Assembly (NCBI GenBank): GCA_002421445.1
Contig: DIKB01000159.1
Coordinates: 7,201-20,626, forward strand
DNA: 13,426 bases
Origin: Dehalococcoidia bacterium UBA5629
GTDB lineage: Bacteria; Chloroflexota; Dehalococcoidia; GIF9; UBA5629
Reading direction: 5' to 3'
Numbering within the stretch: the stretch's first letter is position 1; every line of letters starts with the position of its first letter. The position numbers were made by a program, and so were the translations under genes. Positions 6,474-13,236 of this stretch are shown piece by piece. The notes beneath the pieces are model-generated. The model had not been told where the DNA came from. It saw only the letters and a program-made list of their open reading frames with translations, and did not search any database.

Positions 6474-7550
6474 TTATTCCTCAGCTTCATTCCTGCGTTT
6501 AGGCCTGGGATGAAACACGACAGGAGGGGTCTCCGGCTCGATCATTTCAGCAACAGTCTGTCTGACCATATCGGCCAGTGCCGAAACAAGCTCCGCAACC
6601 CCCTTTTTTGTTACAGCCGATACAAAGTATATCTTCTCATGAAAAGGACGGAGCGACGTTTTTATCTCAGGTATTCGTGAGGAGACTTCAGGAAGATCGA
6701 TTTTGTTCACCGCAATGAGTCGTGGTTTCTGACTGAAGGAAGCATTGTACAGAGTTAGCTCCTTGCGTAAATTCTTCAGGTCGGCACATAAATCCGGCGA
6801 TGTTCCATCCAGCAGGAAAAGAAAACCGCTGGTACGTTCGGCATGGCGGAGGAACTTGTGGCCTAACCCCTTCCCTTCATGAGCGCCCTCGATAAGACCG
6901 GGTATCTCTGCCACGATAAAAGAATCATCGTCTGTTACCACCACGCCGAGTACAGGTTCACGTGTCGTGAACGGATACGCCGCTACCTCGGGGGTTGCCC
7001 GCGATATTGCACCGAGCAATGTGGATTTGCCCACACTGGGATGTCCGATGATACCGATATCTGCAATGATTTTAAGATCTAAAATCAGGTGGCGTTGCTC
7101 GCCTGATTTGCCGTTTGTAGCTTTTTTAGGCGCCTGATTGGTCGAGGTTGCAAAGTGTACATTTCCTTTACCACCCTTGCCACCCTTAGCCACAAGTGCT
7201 TTCTGTTCCCGTTTCTTTAAATCGGCGATGATAGTTTTGCTGCCGTCGTCTCCCACTGACGTAATGACTGTGCCTGCCGGAACACCAATAATAAGGTCAC
7301 CACCATCTTTGCCATGCATCTTTTGCTTACGGCCACGTCCTCCGGCCTCTGCTTTAAATGATGTTTTCCGTCTGAATAATCCAAGGTCAGTCATACTGCC
7401 ATCAGCAATAATATAAACATCCCCTCCGTTACCACCATCCCCACCGTCTGGCCCGCCAAACGGTACAAATTTCTCCCTCCGAAACGTTATAGCTCCATCG
7501 CCGCCGTTCCCTGCCGTAACCTTAATTTCAACATTATCAACATTATGCAC
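6474..7550 (-). CDS. obgE: GTPase Obg/CgtA
   Basis: This 358-residue ribosome-assembly and stress GTPase has the glycine-rich Obg fold (about 1-158, with GGDGGNGGDVY and GGKGGKGN) and then a G domain (about 160-335). G1 is GHPSVGKS (169-176), G2 YPFTT (192-196), G3 EIPG (215-218), G4 NKID (282-285) and G5 SAV (311-313). The G3 box normally reads DxPG; here Asp is replaced by Glu215 (codon GAG at 6908-6906). There is no large C-terminal OCT domain, only a short proline/basic/acidic tail. The start is GTG at 7550, with GGAG 13 bases upstream. The first codons overlap a DnaA-box-like 9-mer. Confidence 0.96.
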   Translation of the reverse strand: MHNVDNVEIKVTAGNGGDGAITFRREKFVPFGGPDGGDGGNGGDVYIIADGSMTDLGLFRRKTSFKAEAGGRGRKQKMHGKDGGDLIIGVPAGTVITSVGDDGSKTIIADLKKREQKALVAKGGKGGKGNVHFATSTNQAPKKATNGKSGEQRHLILDLKIIADIGIIGHPSVGKSTLLGAISRATPEVAAYPFTTREPVLGVVVTDDDSFIVAEIPGLIEGAHEGKGLGHKFLRHAERTSGFLFLLDGTSPDLCADLKNLRKELTLYNASFSQKPRLIAVNKIDLPEVSSRIPEIKTSLRPFHEKIYFVSAVTKKGVAELVSALADMVRQTVAEMIEPETPPVVFHPRPKRRNEAEE

Positions 7551-7809
7551 TGTTATCGTTAATCTCCAGAGAAAATACTACAGACCTCTCACGTGAAAGT
7601 ATATAGTATCTATTCTAATACATAAAGATATATAAATATAAGAAGTATTGTAATACTAGAAATAAGCCTGTGATATTTTGTCGATAAGAAGCAATCGGCG
7701 GATTCATCCGGGATAGTATGGAATACCGAAAAGTTATCAACAAACCGGCCAGCGGATGTCCACAGTACAGATATAAGTATATCGACAATGCAAAGAACAG
7801 AGGAACGCG
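7534..7809. other. Candidate chromosomal origin (oriC) between dnaA and obgE
   Basis: This is the 259-bp gap between the dnaA stop and the obgE start, plus the first obgE codons. It combines a strongly AT-rich segment (about 7598-7672) with DnaA-box-like 9-mers. TTATCAACA occurs at 7534-7542 and again exactly 200 bp later at 7734-7742. TTATCGACA lies on the minus strand at 7687-7679. Weaker sites are ATGTCCACA (7756-7764) and ATATCGACA (7779-7787). Each of the three strong sites differs from the E. coli consensus TTATCCACA at one position, the same sixth base. A dyad AGTATT/AATACT lies in the AT-rich part (7644-7657), and CACGTG is at 7590-7595. Being next to dnaA supports an origin. The obgE promoter must also lie here. 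Confidence 0.5.
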
Positions 7810-9180
7810 TTATGATCGGCAAAGGCTTTTTTTGATATCTTCCAATGTCTTACCGAGCTGGGGATTAGTTGAAAGTTCGGCGGCGATTCTTTCACAACCG
7901 TGGGCAATCGTGGAATGATTTCGCCCACCCAGGAGCCTGCCTATCTCTGCCAAACGTGTATTTGTCTGTTCCCTCAGAAGATACATGGCTATATGACGCA
8001 CATAGGCGGTTCTTTTATCGCGCCGGTTGCCTTTCAGGATATCTGAAGAAAGGCCATGATATGCGGCAACTGCATCGATAATGGCGCTGGTTGTCGGTGT
8101 CTGGTCTTTTACGGTAGAGGCGAATCCATTTCCAGTACAACCATCGAGTACTGACAATGCTTGCATGCAGGTATCGATGCCGAGAGCTCCACCGCTAAGT
8201 CTGGCATAGGTGATAACCCTCATCAGAGCACCTTCGAGCTCACGGACATTGCACGGGAAACGGGTTGCCAGAAAGCCGATGGCTTCCGGTGTGGGATCGA
8301 CCCCGAGCTGCTGAGCTTTAATTTTCAGGATTGCATGACGGCTATGACAATCCGGCGCCTGGATATCGACGACGAGCCCACCCTCGAGGCGTGACCGCAA
8401 TTTCTCATCGAGCGCTTCAATGGCCTTCGGCGTGACATCGCTGGATATCACGATCTGGCAATTGGCATCATAGAGATCATTGAAGATGCTGGCGAAGCAC
8501 TCCTGGGTTCCAGTTTTACCACTGAGGAATTGGATATCATCGAACAGTAAGGCATCGATATTTCGGTATTTCAGATTGAATTCGTCCATTTTGCCTGTTC
8601 TTATGGCCAGAACGAATTCATTGGTCAGGCGCTGTCCGTTGGTGTAGACTACCCGGCGGCCGTTGCTGTTCAAAGCATTTCCGATAGCATGGATCAGATG
8701 TGTCTTGCCGACGGCTGTCTTGCCGTAGATGAACAGAGGATTGTATACGGCACCCGGCGTCTCTGCTGTTTCCAGCGCTGCGGCGTAAGCCATCCTGTTG
8801 CATTCACCGCTGATAAACGTATCGAAGGTGTATCTGGGATTGAGATTTGGACGGGTAATCGGCGCTCTCTCTTTAATGCTTATTCCGCCGTCTGTTTGCA
8901 GCACAGGCGTCTTTTGAACCGGAGCCGAGTCTGGCATATTGATCTGGAAATGCACATCGACAGGCGATCCGATAATACCGGACAACGTACGTTTAATCAG
9001 GGAGTGGAGACGATGCTCCAGCCACTCGGCGACGAACACATTCGGCGTACCGATGGTAAATGTTGTATCGGCGTAGCGCAGGCCAATCGTATCCTTAAGC
9101 CACGTATCGAAATTTGGCTTGCTTACCTGTATCTGCAGCTCGCCCAAGGCGGCTACCCAAATATCCTGAGAATATCTCAA
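7810..9180 (-). CDS. dnaA: Chromosomal replication initiator protein DnaA
   Basis: This is the initiator ATPase that binds origin DnaA boxes and melts DNA. I start it at TTG 9180 because GGAAGGA stands 5 bases ahead; a longer frame from 9246 adds a non-conserved cysteine-rich leader. The protein then has 456 residues. Domain I holds IWVAALGELQIQVSKPNFDTWL, and a linker runs to about 112. The AAA+ domain has Walker A GKTAVGKT (153-160), Walker B LLFDD (211-215), sensor I region VISSD and sensor II RELEGAL (313-319). Domain IV holds the HTH with RHIAMYLLREQT and the signature loop GGRNHSTIAH (418-427). The loop normally reads GGRDHTTV; Asn421 replaces the DNA-contacting Asp. Neither dnaN nor gyrB is nearby. 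Confidence 0.97.
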   Translation of the reverse strand: MRYSQDIWVAALGELQIQVSKPNFDTWLKDTIGLRYADTTFTIGTPNVFVAEWLEHRLHSLIKRTLSGIIGSPVDVHFQINMPDSAPVQKTPVLQTDGGISIKERAPITRPNLNPRYTFDTFISGECNRMAYAAALETAETPGAVYNPLFIYGKTAVGKTHLIHAIGNALNSNGRRVVYTNGQRLTNEFVLAIRTGKMDEFNLKYRNIDALLFDDIQFLSGKTGTQECFASIFNDLYDANCQIVISSDVTPKAIEALDEKLRSRLEGGLVVDIQAPDCHSRHAILKIKAQQLGVDPTPEAIGFLATRFPCNVRELEGALMRVITYARLSGGALGIDTCMQALSVLDGCTGNGFASTVKDQTPTTSAIIDAVAAYHGLSSDILKGNRRDKRTAYVRHIAMYLLREQTNTRLAEIGRLLGGRNHSTIAHGCERIAAELSTNPQLGKTLEDIKKSLCRS

Positions 9181-9376
9181 GTTAATCCTTCCGTTAGATA
9201 GTACCGTTTTGCACCCATCCCAAAAAAAGACACAAAAACTCCCCACGGCATAATCTTTTGCTTTCTTTGATTGCAGACCGCCGCTAGTTAGTTTAGAATC
9301 AGCTCTAAAAGAACCATATCATTAACCCAACTAGCACAACCCACGCTATATAGATTACCACGTCGGTCTTCTGGGG

Positions 9377-9396
9377 TGTCAAGTAGGTTTTTGACA
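9377..9396. promoter_or_regulatory. Head-to-head -35 boxes between dnaA and fmt
   Basis: TGTCAA (9377-9382, a minus-strand TTGACA facing dnaA) and TTGACA (9391-9396, facing fmt) form a perfect inverted repeat with an 8-base gap. On the dnaA side the possible -10 boxes (around 9359-9352) are weak. The dnaA-fmt spacer, 9181-9421, shows no DnaA box and no gene. Confidence 0.4.
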
Positions 9397-9418
9397 TAAC
9401 AGGAAAAAATATTAAAAT
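9391..9418 (+). promoter_or_regulatory. Likely promoter of fmt
   Basis: A perfect TTGACA (9391-9396), a 16-base spacer and TAAAAT (9413-9418, 5 of 6). Transcription from it would begin about 9424-9427, inside or right at the fmt start codons, so the message would have almost no leader. Confidence 0.5.
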
Positions 9419-9421
9419 GGC

Positions 9422-10384
9422 ATGAAAATGTTACATAACATAAGAAAAAAAATCATTTTTATGGGCACGCCCTCATTTGCAGTTCCCGCACTGGAGGCGA
9501 TCAGCGCCGGTCCATACGATATTGCCGCCGTGTATACGCAGCCGGATCGGGAGGCGGGTAGAGGTAAGCGTGTTACGACATCACCAGTTAAGCAAACGGC
9601 ACTGGCACATGGACTTCCTGTAAAGCAGCCTGAGAAATTACGTAACCCTGATGTCATCGCTACCCTTCGTGGTTACGCGCCGGATGTGATTGTGGTTGCT
9701 GCCTATGGGCTGATGATACCAAAAGAGATACTGGCGCTTCCGCATTGCGGTTGTGTCAATATACATCCTTCTCTGCTTCCTCTCTATAGGGGCGCTTCTC
9801 CGGTTTCTACTGCTATTTTAAAGGGCGATGCTGCCACCGGTGTTACCATCATGCTTCTTGATGAGGGCATGGATACCGGTCCGATACTAGCGCAGATCGA
9901 AATTCCGATATCTGCCGCAGATACCACCGGAACGCTTACCGATACGCTCGCCGGGGTCGGGGCACGCTTGCTGTTCGAAACGCTGCCGCACTGGCTATCG
10001 GGTGAGATCAAACCGCAGCCGCAGGACAACAGACGTGCAGTGAATACCAGGCAGGTTTCCAAGGATGATGGCCAGATAGACTGGTCGATATCTGCCGCTG
10101 AATTGTGGTGTCAGATCAGGGCGTATAACCCGTGGCCGGGGAGTTATACCCGATGGCTGGGGAAACGATTGAGGATAGATGCGGCGGGGCTTGGCATCAC
10201 CGCCGATCCGGTGGAACCGGGAAGAGTTGTGTCAGTGCAACGTGACGGCGCAACTCATATTGGCGTGGGGACGGGGGATGGCATTCTGGAGCTTCTTCGC
10301 GTTCAACTGGAGGGGAAAAAGGTTGTATCGATACGCGATTTCGTGCAGGGGCATCGTGAGTTTATCGGTAGCCGTCTCGATTGA
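9422..10384 (+). CDS. fmt: Methionyl-tRNA formyltransferase
   Basis: Fmt transfers a formyl group from 10-formyl-THF to initiator Met-tRNA. The 320-residue protein has the N-terminal formyltransferase domain beginning IIFMGTPSFAVPALE. It then shows QPDREAGRGK, the active-site segment NIHPSLLPLYRGASP (Asn113, His115, SLLP 117-120) and MDTGPIL with the catalytic Asp151. The C-terminal tRNA-binding domain includes RAYNPWPGSYT and ends at the normal length. The start is uncertain: ATG at 9422 and ATG at 9428 are both in frame, while the next ATG would cut into the first strand. No ribosome site lies at a normal distance (AGGA is 17 bases before 9422). It stands alone, without def (peptide deformylase) beside it. 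Confidence 0.95.
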   Translation: MKMLHNIRKKIIFMGTPSFAVPALEAISAGPYDIAAVYTQPDREAGRGKRVTTSPVKQTALAHGLPVKQPEKLRNPDVIATLRGYAPDVIVVAAYGLMIPKEILALPHCGCVNIHPSLLPLYRGASPVSTAILKGDAATGVTIMLLDEGMDTGPILAQIEIPISAADTTGTLTDTLAGVGARLLFETLPHWLSGEIKPQPQDNRRAVNTRQVSKDDGQIDWSISAAELWCQIRAYNPWPGSYTRWLGKRLRIDAAGLGITADPVEPGRVVSVQRDGATHIGVGTGDGILELLRVQLEGKKVVSIRDFVQGHREFIGSRLD

Positions 10385-10523
10385 TGAATTGAAATGATTC
10401 TCGCGTTGGCTTTCGAAAAAGAAATTCGGGAATAACAGAAAAATAGATATTTTATGCTGGTACTCAAGCTCACCGTAGTGTTTCCTCAACACCGTCAAAA
10501 TAATCATGTAAAGATGCAAAAGA

Positions 10524-10555
10524 TTGACAAATCATGTTTGATGTCATAATATCAA
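10524..10555 (+). promoter_or_regulatory. Promoter and possible operator for the toxin-antitoxin pair
   Basis: TTGACA (10524-10529), 17 bases, then TAATAT (10547-10552, 4 of 6). The inverted repeat TTGAT (10538-10542) / ATCAA (10551-10555) covers the -10 region, as expected for an autorepressed toxin-antitoxin operon. The start codon is about 85 bases further on. The remainder of the 254-bp gap (10385-10638) is AT-rich without a supported gene or clear terminator for fmt. Confidence 0.45.
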
Positions 10556-10638
10556 GTAAAGTATGATCTGTCGCATAAGCAACTTTCATTTACGTGCATA
10601 TAGCGGATGATTTAAACAGAGAATTCGGGAGATAGCAA

Positions 10639-10917
10639 ATGCAAAAATTACTGACTACCAAAGAAGTCGCTGACATATTGAGGATGCGAATAGAAACAAT
10701 TACCCGCAAGGCTGAACAGGGGCTCCTGCCGGCAATCAAGGTGGACGGCAGATGGCGGATTCCTCAGGATCGTCTGGAGCAGTGGTTCAAAGAGAAAGAA
10801 GCGGCTTCTCCCACAATGAAAAGACAAAAGCAGTTTAAGCCGGTCAGCCTGAAAACCTTCCGTATGGGTGAAAGCGTCGGCACATATACACGGAGAGAGA
10901 TTTATAAGGATTTGTAA
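10639..10917 (+). CDS. Excisionase-type helix-turn-helix antitoxin candidate
   Basis: This 92-residue DNA-binding protein has a MerR/excisionase-like winged HTH (HTH_17) at residues 3-50. It reads LLTTKEVADILRMRIETITR for the helices, then a GLLPAIKVDGRWRIP wing and RLEQWF. The second half (51-92) is basic and polar. It ends in an FRMGESVGTYTRREIYKDL tail, a plausible toxin-neutralising segment. GGGAGATAG stands just ahead of the ATG. Its stop TAA shares one base with the ATG of the PIN-domain gene (TAATG). By position and architecture it is the antitoxin and self-repressor of a type II module. Calling it a phage Xis is less likely because no integrase is near. Confidence 0.75.
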   Translation: MQKLLTTKEVADILRMRIETITRKAEQGLLPAIKVDGRWRIPQDRLEQWFKEKEAASPTMKRQKQFKPVSLKTFRMGESVGTYTRREIYKDL

Positions 10918-11357
10918 TGGCCGACATTGCTTTCCTTGATACCAATCTGTTGATTTACGCTGCCAATGAAGATAGTCTCCACCATACTGCTGCTACGGAT
11001 TTGATTAGCAGAGTAAATAGTGGAGAATTGAAAGTATGCCTATCACCCCAGATATTAGCCGAATTTTATGCGACGGTAACCAATCCTAAAAAAGTAAAGT
11101 ATCCATTGACTTCAAAAGAGGCAGTGGAAGCGATCAACGGGTATTTTGAATCCGATATTGTCAAGCTTTATCCCAGCGAAGATACAGTGAAAAGCACGTT
11201 TGAAATTGCTCAGCGTTATCGGGTTAAAGGCTTGGATATCTTCGATGCACAGATTGTTGCACTTATGCTGGAAAACAAGATCAACACTATTTACACAGCT
11301 AATGTATCCGACTTTCAGCGGTTTAAGGAGATAGCCGCAATCAATCCCTTACAATGA
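10917..11357 (+). CDS. PIN-domain ribonuclease toxin (VapC-like)
   Basis: This 146-residue single PIN domain is a Mg2+-dependent RNase of the VapC type. The four acidic positions are visible: Asp8 in FLDTN, Glu49 in ILAEFYATVTNP, Asp110 in LDIFDAQIVA and Asp132 in the ANVSDFQRF ending. The ILAEFYATVTNPKK variant resembles the subgroup of VapC proteins paired with small DNA-binding antitoxins. AAGGA is 6 bases before the ATG, inside the upstream gene's end, so the two are co-translated. The toxic activity and RNA target (tRNA or rRNA loops in studied VapCs) are inferred from the family. No degeneration is seen: all catalytic positions and the full length are intact. Confidence 0.85.
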   Translation: MADIAFLDTNLLIYAANEDSLHHTAATDLISRVNSGELKVCLSPQILAEFYATVTNPKKVKYPLTSKEAVEAINGYFESDIVKLYPSEDTVKSTFEIAQRYRVKGLDIFDAQIVALMLENKINTIYTANVSDFQRFKEIAAINPLQ

Positions 11358-11436
11358 CCGCAATGCTCTCTGGGCAGTCAAAAGTTGTACAATAATACCT
11401 TGGAATTCTCTTAGCCTCTGTAAAAAGGAGTAAGAA

Positions 11437-12690
11437 ATGAAAAACGAATCATCATTGTTCTCAACAGCACTTGATTTTCTCAAGAGGCAGGAAACCGATT
11501 GGAAAACCACAGTAGTGCGGACGTCAATGGATAGGTTTGCCTACCAGATGCTACTTCCGTATCTTTCCCTGTACATTATTGCGCTCGGGGCTACTGTTAC
11601 GCAGCTCGGCATGGTGAACAGCCTGGGGATGGTTTTCGCAGGGGTACTCAGTCTGATCAGCGGTTTTCTTATCGATAGGGTTACTCCCAAAAAGATTTAT
11701 CTGGTCGCTATCGGGCTGCTCATTATCGCCTATGTGACGTATGCACTGGCTCATAACTGGGGGATTACCATTATCGCAATGATCGCATACTGGTCGGGGT
11801 ATTCAATGAGCATTCAAAGCTGCGCAACGATATGCGGCAACTGTCTGGCGAACAAGGATAGAGCTACCGGGATGATGTTTTGCGAGACTGTCGCCGCCGG
11901 CGTTCTGGGCATGGTGGGGCCGATGGCAGGAGCGTGGCTCGTTACTGAATTTGGCGGGGTAAATGAAGAAGGCATCAGGCCGTTATTCTTTGTCGCTGGT
12001 GCTATTAGCATTGCTACATTCATCCTCGTGTTCAGACGGCTATCCAGCCGCAGGTGGGGAGAAGCCGATGAAACCAAATTTAATGTGGTAAAAAGCTTCA
12101 CTAAAGTATTGAAACAAGGCAATCACCTGAAACGATGGCTGATTATCACTTCACTCGGGCAATTGCCGCTGGGTATGGTTATCCCTTTCACCCAGGTTTT
12201 CGCACATGAGGTTAAAGGTGCCGATCAATACATACTGGGCGCAATGGTTACGGGTGCTGCGCTGACATCGATCCTAATTTCCATTCCTCTCGGTAGATTG
12301 GCGGATAGAATAGGCAGGAAAAGGATACTTTATATAACTATACCGCTTTTTTGGGCTGCCAATATTGTGCTGGTGTGCGCTCCAAATACGGGATTTTTAA
12401 TCCTCTCCGGTATTTTACAGGGATTTTACTATTTGGGTACGCCCATTGGTGCGGCTATGGAAAGAGAGTTGGTGCCTCGTGGCTATATGGGCAGATGGCT
12501 TGGGATAGCGAGATTCTGCAAAATGGTCATGGGCGCCTGTTTTGCCATCGTAGCCGGAATTATCTGGGATAAGATCGGGCCACAGTATGTGTTTCTGATC
12601 TTCATAGCGCTCGATCTCGTTATCAGAGTTCCGTTGCTTATCACTATGCCTGAAACACTTAACTTGCGATTCGGCAAGAAATCGGAGTAA
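11437..12690 (+). CDS. Major facilitator superfamily transporter
   Basis: This 417-residue integral membrane protein has about 12 hydrophobic segments in two halves around a charged loop (about 200-232). MFS motif A occurs in both halves: GFLIDRVTPKKIYL (76-89) and GRLADRIGRKRIL (286-298). This confirms the internal repeat. An amphipathic N-terminal stretch of about 27 residues precedes the first helix. AAGGAG lies about 7 bases before the ATG. A TACAAT (11388-11393) could be a -10 box but has no good -35 partner, so the gene may also be reached from the toxin-antitoxin promoter. Resemblance is to drug/metabolite efflux-type MFS proteins; the substrate is not recognisable. It converges on the thioesterase gene with a 62-bp gap lacking a clear terminator. 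Confidence 0.9.
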   Translation: MKNESSLFSTALDFLKRQETDWKTTVVRTSMDRFAYQMLLPYLSLYIIALGATVTQLGMVNSLGMVFAGVLSLISGFLIDRVTPKKIYLVAIGLLIIAYVTYALAHNWGITIIAMIAYWSGYSMSIQSCATICGNCLANKDRATGMMFCETVAAGVLGMVGPMAGAWLVTEFGGVNEEGIRPLFFVAGAISIATFILVFRRLSSRRWGEADETKFNVVKSFTKVLKQGNHLKRWLIITSLGQLPLGMVIPFTQVFAHEVKGADQYILGAMVTGAALTSILISIPLGRLADRIGRKRILYITIPLFWAANIVLVCAPNTGFLILSGILQGFYYLGTPIGAAMERELVPRGYMGRWLGIARFCKMVMGACFAIVAGIIWDKIGPQYVFLIFIALDLVIRVPLLITMPETLNLRFGKKSE

Positions 12691-12752
12691 AGCCAGCTGC
12701 CAAAGCAACGCGTAAGAGATCAGAGGGAGTGCTGGTTACGTGGATATTGTTC

Positions 12753-13232
12753 TCAGGATTCCGTCGAGGCGCTTTTTTTCTGATCTCTGGCTATCTTAAA
12801 GACGGACGAAAACTCCATGACCGGCTTCCCTTCGGCGTTATATACCGTAGCCTGGCCGTGCAGTATACGGTCTTCTCTTTGTGTAACCGTAGCTCTGGCC
12901 GTCACAAACCCCTGTTTCACGGGATAAAGGAACTTGGATTCCATGGATATTGTGGCAAAGTGTGTTGATGGCGGTAGAATGCTCTTAATGGCCATTACTA
13001 CTGCCGTGTCCGCCAGCGAAAGTAGTGCGCCGCCATGGAGCAAACCCTTGCCCTGAGCAAAATCGTATAAGAATGGCATCGTAAGAACTGCCTTTCCGTC
13101 TGAAGCTTCCTGAATGTGCATGTGCAGCAGTTGTTCAAAGGGGGCACAGGATATCCATTGACTCATGGGTACCTGATGCGGGCCGGTGTTTTGTTCAGAT
13201 GGCTCGGAGGATGTTCTCTCGTTTGTCATCAT
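12753..13232 (-). CDS. PaaI-like hotdog-fold thioesterase
   Basis: This hotdog acyl-CoA thioesterase of the PaaI/YbgC-like type hydrolyses acyl- or aryl-CoA. The core shows LLHGGALLSLADTAVVMA, the HGG...D signature of the family (His66 counting from this start). SMESKFLYPVKQG follows, and a strand pair in ARATVTQREDRILHGQATVYN. A polar N-terminal leader of about 30 residues is extra to the fold. The start is unsettled: ATG at 13232 sits 4 bp after the upstream stop as a tandem ATGATG, and I prefer it. ATG at 13259 would overlap that gene by 23 bp, and ATG at 13166 would give a core-only protein. None has a strong ribosome site, so translation coupling to the upstream gene is likely. Confidence 0.85.
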   Translation of the reverse strand: MMTNERTSSEPSEQNTGPHQVPMSQWISCAPFEQLLHMHIQEASDGKAVLTMPFLYDFAQGKGLLHGGALLSLADTAVVMAIKSILPPSTHFATISMESKFLYPVKQGFVTARATVTQREDRILHGQATVYNAEGKPVMEFSSVFKIARDQKKSASTES

Positions 13233-13236
13233 GCTT

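Noticed and set aside
5872..6680. Two long plus-strand frames (159 and 162 codons) opposite nadD and obgE
   Set aside because: Both overlap well-supported conserved genes, have low-complexity arginine/serine-rich translations and no ribosome site.
7610..7822. A 70-codon minus-strand frame in the dnaA-obgE gap
   Set aside because: Its translation is hydrophobic without motifs, it overlaps the AT-rich origin candidate and the end of dnaA, and a long frame in such AT-rich DNA is not persuasive.
8689..9201. A 170-codon open frame on the plus strand opposite dnaA
   Set aside because: It lies wholly antisense to the conserved dnaA coding region and shows no recognisable motif, so it is best explained as a frame shadow.
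10639..12690. Genomic island or prophage remnant (excisionase-like gene plus transporter)
   Set aside because: No integrase, transposase, direct repeats or tRNA border is seen, and the flanking genes look like ordinary chromosomal genes.
12691..12752. Bidirectional terminator between the MFS and thioesterase genes
   Set aside because: CCAGC (12693-12697) and GCTGG (12731-12735) could pair, but the loop is over 30 bases and there is no T-run on either strand.
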